Source: CAYNWK01 sp964400875 (GTDB taxonomy: Bacteria > Chloroflexota > Anaerolineae > Anaerolineales > UBA4823). Taken from it: DNA of 6,221 nucleotides. The translations under genes and the position numbers were made by a program. The notes under the pieces were generated by a model, which had not been told where the DNA came from, made no database searches, and worked only from the letters and a program-made list of their open reading frames with translations. The stretch's first letter is position 1; each line of letters opens with the position of its first letter. Location of the stretch: the NCBI GenBank assembly GCA_964400875.1, contig CAYNWK010000225.1, forward strand, positions 1 to 6,221, given 5' to 3'. Positions 1 to 6,221 of this stretch are shown piece after piece.

Positions 1-1601
1 GGACCATGCATTCCATCTGGGGGACCAATGCAGCCGACTTTTACAACACTGTGCCGCGCCTCGTCCAGTCAGTGGCTGATGAAGATTTTGAACTGGAGGT
101 CAAGTTTGAAGCAACTTTGGATCAGGGGTACCAGATGGCTGGAGTGCTTATCGAGCAAGATGAGAATGATCTTTTAAGGTTTGAATTTATCCATGATGGT
201 ACAGGTTTAGGAGTACGCTCGGTAAGCATTACTGAGGGAGTGGCTAATATCGTGCATTATGTCCCTGTTACAGATGGCAATACCCTGTATATGCGGGTGA
301 GGCGAGTGGGAGATCAGTGGACGCATGGCTACTCATTTAATGGGGTCGGATGGAATGTGCTTGGGATATTCACGCATGCATTGACAGTTACCAACGCGGA
401 TATTTATATAGGTAACATCGAAGCCGCCACTACGGTGGCGGTGGACTACTTCTACAATACGATTATGCCTGGAGAAGGTGATACTGCGGACCATACGCTG
501 ACGGTAAATAGTATTGGCAATGGAGTGATATCAAAGACGCCGGATAAAGTCGAGTATATCTGTGGCGAGACGGTCACTTTGAGCGCTACTCCCGATTCGG
601 GTTGGGTTTTTACCAGCTGGAGCGGCGACCTGACTGGCAGTGAAAATCCCCAATCCTTAACCCTGACAGGAGATAAGACCGTGACCGCGACCTTTACGGA
701 GATGACTCCCCTGATGGCCGTCGATGACAGCGTCACGACAGACGAAGATTCTCAAATCAACATCGACGTTTTAGCGAACGACATCGCGGTTGAAGGCAGC
801 CTGTTGAGCATAACCAATGTCTCGGATCCATTGCACGGTACAGCGGAGCTTCAACTTGATGACACCATCAATTACCTGCCGGATGATGACTATAATGGTC
901 CAGATAGCTTTAACTATACGATCGGCGACGGTCATGGCGGTACGGATACCGCCAAGGTCTACATCACGGTGACGCCTATCAACGATGCCCCAGTGCTATC
1001 TGACATTGGTGATAAGTCAGTCGATGAGCTGAGTACCCTCGCTTTTACCGCACAAGCCAGCGATGTCGATGGAGATGATTTAACCTTTTCCCTGGACCCC
1101 GGTGCACCCGCGGGTGCTGCCATCGACCCTGACTCCGGTTTCTTCGCCTGGACTCCCTCCGAAGCGCAAGGGCCGGGTTCTTACCCGGTCACTGTCCGCG
1201 TATCCGATGGCTTACTATCTGATTTCGAGACGCTCACGATTTATGTTGCCGAGGTCAATTCAGCCCCGGTTGCGGTTGCCGACCATTACGAAACGGCGAT
1301 GAACACGCCATTAATTATCTCAGCTGATTTGGGTTTGTTGGCAAACGATTCGGACGCTGATGGTGATGCTTTCTACGCAGATTTAGCCGAAAATCCCGAC
1401 AAGGGAGCTTTGACGCTTAACGCTGATGGGTCTTTCACCTATACGCCAGAGGTGGACTTTGTGGGTGCAGTCGAATTTAGCTACTGCGCGTATGATGGAC
1501 AGCTGTACAGCGAAGAAATCGTAGTTGAAATCGAAGTAAGCGGTAGTGGGGTGGTTGAACCAAAACCGATCTTCCTGCCTCTGCTCATGAAAGCGCCTTG
1601 A
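1..1601 (+). CDS. Modular secreted/surface protein with concanavalin-like, InlB-B-like and cadherin/Ig-like domains (5' partial)
   Basis: The reading frame is open to the window edge (codon phase starts at base 3). The first ATG (base 6) has no visible ribosome binding site and falls inside a domain, so the gene starts upstream. Numbering from that ATG: residues 1-155 resemble a LamG/DUF1349-type concanavalin-like sandwich (GYQMAGVLIEQDENDLLRFE); 163-232 match a divergent InlB B-repeat domain (GWVFTSWSGDL, then TVTATF); 237-325 and 423-512 are Big_9/VCBS cadherin-like modules (DVLANDI, LLANDSDADGD, YTPEVDFVG); 331-418 look like a putative-Ig (He_PIG) module. Modules are joined by NDAPV and NSAPV linkers. 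Asp-rich loops (DVDGDD, DSDADGD) suggest calcium binding. The protein ends in a short linker and PIFLPLLMKAP, a possible Chloroflexota export or sorting tail. No catalytic domain is visible, though one could lie upstream. The likely role is extracellular binding or adhesion (inference). Base composition looks more AT-rich than in the minus-strand genes, especially in the first 500 bases. Confidence 0.88.
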   Translation, partial: TMHSIWGTNAADFYNTVPRLVQSVADEDFELEVKFEATLDQGYQMAGVLIEQDENDLLRFEFIHDGTGLGVRSVSITEGVANIVHYVPVTDGNTLYMRVRRVGDQWTHGYSFNGVGWNVLGIFTHALTVTNADIYIGNIEAATTVAVDYFYNTIMPGEGDTADHTLTVNSIGNGVISKTPDKVEYICGETVTLSATPDSGWVFTSWSGDLTGSENPQSLTLTGDKTVTATFTEMTPLMAVDDSVTTDEDSQINIDVLANDIAVEGSLLSITNVSDPLHGTAELQLDDTINYLPDDDYNGPDSFNYTIGDGHGGTDTAKVYITVTPINDAPVLSDIGDKSVDELSTLAFTAQASDVDGDDLTFSLDPGAPAGAAIDPDSGFFAWTPSEAQGPGSYPVTVRVSDGLLSDFETLTIYVAEVNSAPVAVADHYETAMNTPLIISADLGLLANDSDADGDAFYADLAENPDKGALTLNADGSFTYTPEVDFVGAVEFSYCAYDGQLYSEEIVVEIEVSGSGVVEPKPIFLPLLMKAP

Positions 1602-1623
1602 TCCTCATAAAACCTTGAGGATC
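1600..1623. repeat. Short inverted repeat overlapping the stop codon of the modular protein gene
   Basis: GATCCTCA at 1600-1607 and TGAGGATC at 1616-1623 are perfect 8-base complements around an 8-base loop. The left arm includes the last two bases of the TGA stop. No T-run follows on the plus strand, so on its own it is a poor terminator. It may stabilise the mRNA 3' end or add to the larger hairpin just downstream. Confidence 0.45.
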
Positions 1624-1632
1624 TCAGACGAA

Positions 1633-1675
1633 AAGTCAACGCACCCCGAGAGAGGGATTCGGGGTGCGTTGACTT
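1633..1675. terminator. Rho-independent terminator between convergent genes, probably bidirectional
   Basis: A perfect 17-bp inverted repeat: left arm AAGTCAACGCACCCCGA (1633-1649), right arm 1659-1675, with a 9-base loop. Read on the minus strand, the stem runs directly into TTTTC (right-hand end of the arm plus the next bases), the usual terminator polarity for the ABC operon. On the plus strand the stem is followed by AAAAC, so termination of the modular protein gene would be weaker. It lies 31 bases past the plus-strand stop codon and 21 bases past the permease stop codon. Confidence 0.85.
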
Positions 1676-1696
1676 AAAACTTCGTGACGGGAAGAA

Positions 1697-2502
1697 TTAC
1701 AGCACGAGGATACCCACCACAGCCGGTAACAGCACTAATAGCGCCATCAACGGATGACCGCGGCGCTCGGAGTTGCGGCTGTCCCAGTTGAACAGGTAGA
1801 CGGCCAATCCGAAAGCCAGGACCCCGGTCGTGAACAGAACGAGCACCGAGCCCCACGGCGAAAAATCGGCGGCGCCTCCCATGGCCAGGCCTTTGAAGGC
1901 GTTCATCGCATGTGTGGCGGGCAGCAGTTGAGCGACTTTACCAGCCGCGCCGGGTAGCATGCTGTATGGCACCATCATGCCGCTCAACAACATCGAAGGC
2001 AGGAAGAGCAGCTGCGACCAAAGCACCGTGATCCGGGAACTGGCCGAGATCACCCCGATCAAAACGCTCAATCCGGCGCAGGCAAAGGCCGCCAGCAGGA
2101 AGATCAGCACGTAGTTGGGCCAGTTCACCGGTAGGGGAGCGTCGAAGAACAATCCGGCGCTGAAGGTGATCAGACCGGCGACGATCGTCAGGTGCAGCAT
2201 GGTCGTCAGCGCCGGGATCACCAGGATCGAGAGCGAAGGGATACCGTTGATCTTATAGCTGCGAAAGATACCACTCTCCCGGGCGTTGACCAAGGGTTCG
2301 GGGATCCCCAAAAACGCAGCCGCCAGGATGGCGAAGATCACCATAGCAGGGGTCAGGGTTTCGAGGAACAGCGGGTTAATCCCGACCATGACGAACCCCA
2401 TGAACAGGTAAAAACCCAATGGGAGCAGGTAGTTCATCATCAACAACGTTCGGTTGCGGATGCCGGTGCGGAATTCGAAGGAGAAGTGGTTGAGAAAGGC
2501 GG

Positions 2503-2506
<4 letters not shown>
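1697..2506 (-). CDS. ABC-2 type transporter permease
   Basis: Integral membrane subunit of an ABC-2 exporter, 269 aa, near the usual single-domain length. Hydrophobic segments lie at about 21-43, 52-67, 91-120, 131-154, 159-181 and 219-239, the six-helix layout of the family, plus a further one at 251-269 that runs to the last residue. Family marks include the cytoplasmic E-x-G region after helix 2 (NARESGIFRSYKINGIP, 74-90) and the LLPATHAMNAFKGLA stretch (194-208) before the last core helix. The start is ATG at 2506-2504, overlapping the ATPase stop as ATGA, with GGAGG six bases upstream. It should pair with the ATPase encoded just before it, probably as a homodimeric permease with two ATPases. 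The substrate is unknown: relatives (DrrB-like, NodJ-like) move drugs, lipids or glycans, and nothing here separates these. It is the last gene of the operon and is followed by a strong terminator. Confidence 0.93.
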
Positions 2507-3416
<910 letters not shown>

Positions 3417-3420
<4 letters not shown>

Positions 3421-3728
3421 GGTAATGTACCTCCTATCGATGAGTCCCTCTTCTTTTCGGTTGATGCCTCTGTCGAGCCAGCGCCGATCAGCTGCACCGA
3501 AATAAGCGGAATGCCTAAATCCCGGATGCGGTTTAGCGCGCCGTGCAGTGCGGATTGGTCGGCGAGCTCGCCGGTCAGGATGGTTTTCGTGGTCTCCGCA
3601 GGGCCGCCGACGACTTCGATCGCCATGTCGTCAAACCAACGAGACCAGTTTTCCTTGAGTCGTCCCTGTACCTGGATTTGGTAGACCGCTGGTTGGTCCA
3701 GTCGCAGACCTGTTTGGTGGGTAGTCAC
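3417..3728 (-). CDS. Conserved small protein of unknown function, first gene of the ABC exporter operon
   Basis: A 103-aa soluble protein with no signal peptide or membrane segment. The start is GTG (3728-3726), with AGGAAAGG eight bases upstream. Residues 16-81 resemble a small orphan family I recall from Chloroflexota and other bacteria with the pattern Y-x-I-x-V-x-G-x-L, W-S-x-W-F, L-T-G, D-Q-x-A-L-H-G, R-D-L-G-x-P-L-x-S-V. Visible here are YQIQVQGRL (16-24), NWSRWFDD (27-34), ILTGELADQSALHG (50-63) and RDLGIPLISVQ (69-79). The predicted order strand-helix-strand-strand-helix-strand fits a ferredoxin/ACT-like fold (inference). Residues 82-103 form a polar tail rich in Ser, Thr, Gly and charged residues that family members as I recall them lack. 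That tail carries the ATPase gene's ribosome binding site and overlaps its start codon as ATGA. Its place ahead of the transporter suggests a regulatory or accessory role, but the function is not known. Confidence 0.85.
3430..3434 (-). promoter_or_regulatory. Shine-Dalgarno sequence of the ABC ATPase gene
   Basis: GGAGG, within AGGAGGT on the minus strand, lies nine bases before the ATG at 3420. It is embedded in the Gly-Gly-Thr codons of the small protein's C-terminal tail. It fixes the ATPase start and the ATGA overlap. Confidence 0.85.
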
Positions 3729-3736
3729 TTGCTATA

Positions 3737-3744
3737 CCTTTCCT
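3737..3744 (-). promoter_or_regulatory. Shine-Dalgarno sequence of the small-protein gene
   Basis: AGGAAAGG on the minus strand, eight bases upstream of the GTG at 3728. It supports the GTG start; no in-frame ATG lies near enough to compete. Confidence 0.65.
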
Positions 3745-3766
3745 CGTGGTTTATGGTGTCGGCGAA

Positions 3767-3807
3767 GTTGGGACGTTGGCGCAAGTCGCTCAACTCGACA
3801 TCCCAAC
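3767..3807 (-). promoter_or_regulatory. Leader hairpin B upstream of the exporter operon
   Basis: On the minus strand GTTGGGA (3807-3801) pairs with TCCCAAC (3773-3767). As RNA the stem extends through a U-G, a G-C and a U-A pair to 10 bp (GUUGGGAUGU with ACGUCCCAAC), with a 21-base loop. No T-run follows, so it is not a standard terminator. It ends 22 bases before the ribosome binding site of the small-protein gene. It could be a leader structure or a DNA operator. Confidence 0.45.
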
Positions 3808-3840
3808 CTTGCTGACCAATGCATTCTTATTCGCAAGGTT
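3805..3840 (-). promoter_or_regulatory. Leader inverted repeat A, sharing three bases with hairpin B
   Basis: On the minus strand AACCTTGC (3840-3833) is complementary to GCAAGGTT (3812-3805) across a 20-base spacer. Its right arm overlaps the left arm of hairpin B by GTT (3807-3805), so the two stems compete for these bases. The long spacer also fits a dyad operator. Confidence 0.4.
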
Positions 3841-3896
3841 AAGATATCAGCAAAGGGGATATAAACGCATCTATCGAAAGATATAGCGAGGATATA
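3840..3896. promoter_or_regulatory. Cluster of four RRRGATATA-like direct repeats; probable promoter/operator region of the exporter operon
   Basis: Four same-orientation copies on the plus strand: TAAGATATC (3840-3848), GGGGATATA (3855-3863), AAAGATATA (3877-3885) and GAGGATATA (3888-3896). Start-to-start spacings are 15, 22 and 11. The segment is clearly more AT-rich than the genes on either side, as expected of a promoter. MalT-family activators are known to bind asymmetric purine-rich sites in tandem (E. coli MalT box GGGGAKGAGG), and a MalT-like regulator is encoded just upstream. No convincing -35/-10 pair could be fixed; TTGCTG (3853-3848) followed 17-18 bases later by ATAAGAA on the minus strand is the best but weak candidate. 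Confidence 0.4.
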
Positions 3897-3932
3897 TTCT
3901 CACAGGTTGAGAGGCGGTCTAAAGGAGAAGCG

Positions 3933-6220
3933 TCATTCGATGGGTAGTACGCCCAACTCCGTGGCTCTGGCTACGGCCTGCGTACGGTTATTGACCCCCA
4001 GCTTGCCGTAGATGTTGTGAGCGTGCACTTTGATGGTTCCCATGGAAAGATATAGCTGGTTGGCGATTTGCTTGTTGGAGTACCCCCTGGCGATCAGCGC
4101 TAATACCTCTAGCTCCCGTTCGCTCAGCGGTTCGACCATTTCCTGGCTGGGAGCTTGAGGGGGAATTGCAGCCGGCTTTGTCCCCACACTTTCCGGCTCT
4201 GGAAAAGCGGAGAGCAGCGTCCTGGCGTACTCCAGGGCGACACCGCGTTCAACAGCCAGGCGGAGCAGCTGTTTCATCGGCTGTCCCGCGTCCACAAAAG
4301 TGCGTACGTAACCCTGCGGTTCGGCCAGTTCGAGGGCGTGAGACAGGGCGTTAAGCGAACCCTCAGGTTGGTCGAGAGCCTGATAAACAACGGCTTTGAG
4401 CGCCAGCAGCTCGATCTCCCGTCCCAGTCGCCCATCGTTTTGAGCGAGCTCGAGCATGCGGTCGATCAAGCCGCCAGCCTGCCTCCAATTTGCCTGCATA
4501 ATGTGCCAGCGAACGAGGATGAGGGCATTACCTTCGAGGGTGCGGTCTAGTTCGTCGGCTTGATCGGGTTCTACAGTTTGAACCCAACTCCTGGCGGCGT
4601 CCGTTATCCCTTGTGCAATCAACAAGACCGCCCGGGCAGATGCGACGGCAGGAGCGAGATGAGCATATTTCTGGCTGAGGGTTTGCAGTTCGTCAACGGC
4701 GGCCCAGGCTGCCTGCCAATCCTTTTGAGCGACCCGAAGACGGGCCAACCCCAGGTATGCGGGCATGAGGCNNNNNNNNNNNNNNNNNNNNNNNNNNNNN
4801 NNNNNNNNNNNNNNNNNNNNNNNNNNNNNNNNNNNNNNNNNNNNNNNNNNNNNNNNNNNNNNNNNNNNNNNACCCGGGCGCCCAGCGCATCTTCCAGGGT
4901 CTGTATCTGTGTTTCAGCCTCCTGTGAGTGACCTGTGGCGATCCAGGCCCAGGCCAGGATGATGCCCAGTTTGGGTTCTGCCGCCACCAACTTGTCAGGC
5001 AGCGCTGCCCGCCATTTTAATAAGAGATTTAATTCGCTGCGCTGAAATATCCCCTCGATGCCTTCATAAATCAAACGGATCACATCCTCGTGGTCCTGGG
5101 CAGCGAGGGCGTGTTCCACAGCCTCGACAAGAAAATCATTCTCTTCGAACCACCGGCTGGCGCGCTGGTGAAGGGATTCGATCTCATGGGGTGTCGCGGT
5201 TTCTTTGAGCCGCTGTTCCAGCAAATCGGCGAACAGGTGGTGGTACCGATACCAGCGCCGCCGATTGTCCAGGGACATGGTGAACAGATTGGTTCTTTCC
5301 AGTCTCTCGAGTACTTTTTGCCCGTCCTCCTGCCCGGTTACGGCGTCGCACAACGGGCCGCTCAAACGATCCAGGATGCTGGTACGCAGCAAGAATTCCT
5401 TGGTTTCTTGAGGCAGCTGGGCCAGGACTTCATCGACTAGGTAGTCGACGATGAAGCGATCGTCGCCGGAAAATGCCGCGATAAATGGGGTAAGATCCTC
5501 GCCGCTTTGCATGCGTTCGAGGAGAGAAACGGCAGCCAGGCGCAGCCCGGCGATCCAGCCCTCGGTGCGCGTTTCCAGCGTCGCTACATCTTCACTGGAA
5601 AGTCCTAAACCCATCGCCTGATTGAGAAAAGCGCTTGCCTCTCCGGAGGTGAAACGCAGGTTTTCGGCGCGCAATTCGGTGAGCTGCCCCTTGGAGCGCA
5701 AGCGGGACAGGGGCAGGAAGGGGTCGGAGCGGCTGGCGATCACCAGGAGCATCTGGGGTGGCATGTGTTCCAGGATGAAAGCCAGGGTTTCGTGGACTTG
5801 TATGGCCTCGATCACGTGGTAGTCGTCGAGAACCAGGATGAAGTCCTGCCGGAGTGCAGCGATATCGTTGATCAGCGCGGTCAGCACGGTTTCGATCGGC
5901 GGTGGCTGCGGAGCTTGGCTCATCGCCTGGACCGTCTCCCCGATGCCGGGCTCAATCGTCTGCAGCGCAGCAACACAGTAGGCCAGGAATCCGACCAAGT
6001 CGTTTTCCCCCCGATCCAGGGAGATCCAGGCAACCGGTAATTTACTCTGATGGACCCAATCGATCAATAAGGTGGATTTACCAAACCCGGCTGGGGCGGA
6101 GATCAGGATAAGTTTGCGCTGCAGCCCTTCGTTCAGCCGTTCGATCAAACGCGGACGGGATACCAGTCCCGGCCTGGGTGGGGGGATATAGAGTTTCGTG
6201 GTGAGTATTGGATGGGCCAC
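3933..6220 (-). CDS. MalT-like LuxR-family ATP-dependent transcriptional regulator, interrupted by an assembly gap
   Basis: A large signal-sensing transcription activator of the LAL/STAND class. The N-terminal half (6220-4872, 449 aa) starts GTG and has the family opening TTKLYIPPPRP (7-17), a Walker A-type loop SAPAGFGKST (41-50), Walker B FILVLDDYH (127-135), the ASRSDPFLPLSRLR sensor region (162-175), TEGWIAGLRLAA (219-230), WYRYHHLFADLL (323-334), and then helical TPR-like repeats. The C-terminal half (4771-3933) continues the repeats (MPAYLGLARLRVAQ) and ends in a LuxR helix-turn-helix of about 60 residues (PLSERELEVLALIARGYSNK onward). The halves are in different frames across the 100 Ns, but the gap length is nominal; a real length of 2 modulo 3 restores one frame. 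Visible residues total about 728 against roughly 900 in the family, so about 150-190 are probably hidden. The start could lie a few codons further upstream, since its ribosome binding site is outside the window. The inducer is unknown; the adjacent exporter operon is a likely target (inference). Confidence 0.9.
4772..4871. other. Assembly gap (100 Ns)
   Basis: Exactly 100 unknown bases, the conventional placeholder for a scaffold gap of unknown size. It lies in the TPR-like region of the MalT-like regulator. The two coding flanks and the usual family length suggest that the true missing sequence is several hundred bases. Confidence 0.97.
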
Positions 6221-6221
6221 G

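Noticed and set aside
1104..1117. Perfect 14-bp palindrome GCACCCGCGGGTGC inside the modular protein gene
   Set aside because: It has no loop, it encodes ordinary Ala/Pro/Gly codons of the Ig-like module, and nothing nearby suggests a binding site.
3737..3858. Long-range pairing of CCTTT (near 3857) with the AAAGG of the small gene's ribosome binding site
   Set aside because: Only five pairs over more than 100 bases; too weak to claim a sequestering switch.
3898..3912. Possible terminator after the MalT-like gene (TCTCA/TGAGA, 5-bp stem)
   Set aside because: The stem is short and weak and no T-run follows on the minus strand. Read-through from the regulator gene into the operon therefore cannot be excluded.
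3876..4056. Twelve-base exact repeat GAAAGATATAGC at 3876-3887 and 4045-4056
   Set aside because: About one such 12-mer pair is expected by chance in a window of this size, and the second copy lies in helix-turn-helix codons. It overlaps one of the four intergenic repeats, but I do not count it as a fifth site.
3933..4766. A separate 277-aa LuxR regulator starting at the ATG at 4766
   Set aside because: The ATG is inside a TPR-like stretch, five bases from the N gap, with no ribosome binding site visible. The fragment is the C-terminal part of the MalT-like regulator whose N-terminal part lies on the other side of the gap.

Overview
The window looks like a piece of a draft or metagenomic scaffold from a Chloroflexota bacterium, most likely class Anaerolineae. 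Three things point that way: a MalT-like LuxR regulator opening with the TTKLYIPPPRP-type start common in that group, a secreted protein ending in a short IFLPLL tail that resembles the YLPL-type C-termini of many Anaerolineae exported proteins, and an ABC-2 exporter with a small WFDxx/DQxALHG-type partner protein. This assignment is recalled from family patterns and has not been tested by a search. A run of exactly 100 Ns at 4772-4871 is a scaffold gap inside a gene.

Layout. Bases 1-1601 (+) hold the 3' part of a modular secreted or surface protein: a concanavalin-like domain, an InlB B-repeat-like domain, then three cadherin/Ig-like modules and a short hydrophobic tail. It converges on a minus-strand block, and the 95-bp junction holds a perfect 17-bp inverted repeat that should act as a terminator, best oriented for the minus-strand genes. 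Reading leftwards on the minus strand come a MalT-like regulator (6220-3933, interrupted by the gap), a 204-bp intergenic region, then a tight three-gene operon: a 103-aa uncharacterised protein (3728-3417), an ABC ATPase (3420-2503) and an ABC-2 permease (2506-1697). Each operon junction is a 4-bp ATGA overlap with a good Shine-Dalgarno sequence inside the preceding gene.

How the parts may work together. The ATPase and permease make a complete minimal ABC-2 exporter; the substrate cannot be read from the sequence. The small protein is made first from the same transcript and is predicted to have a compact alternating strand/helix fold. The regulator next door is a signal-sensing STAND ATPase with a LuxR DNA-binding domain. 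The intergenic region holds four asymmetric direct repeats of the form RRRGATATA and, nearer the operon, two inverted repeats that share three bases and so cannot both form fully. My best hypothesis is a regulator-exporter cassette in which the MalT-like protein controls the operon through these repeats. This rests on position and repeat pattern only.

No RNA genes, CRISPR arrays, insertion sequences or attachment sites were seen. No gene-free stretch exceeds about 200 bp apart from the sequence hidden by the gap.
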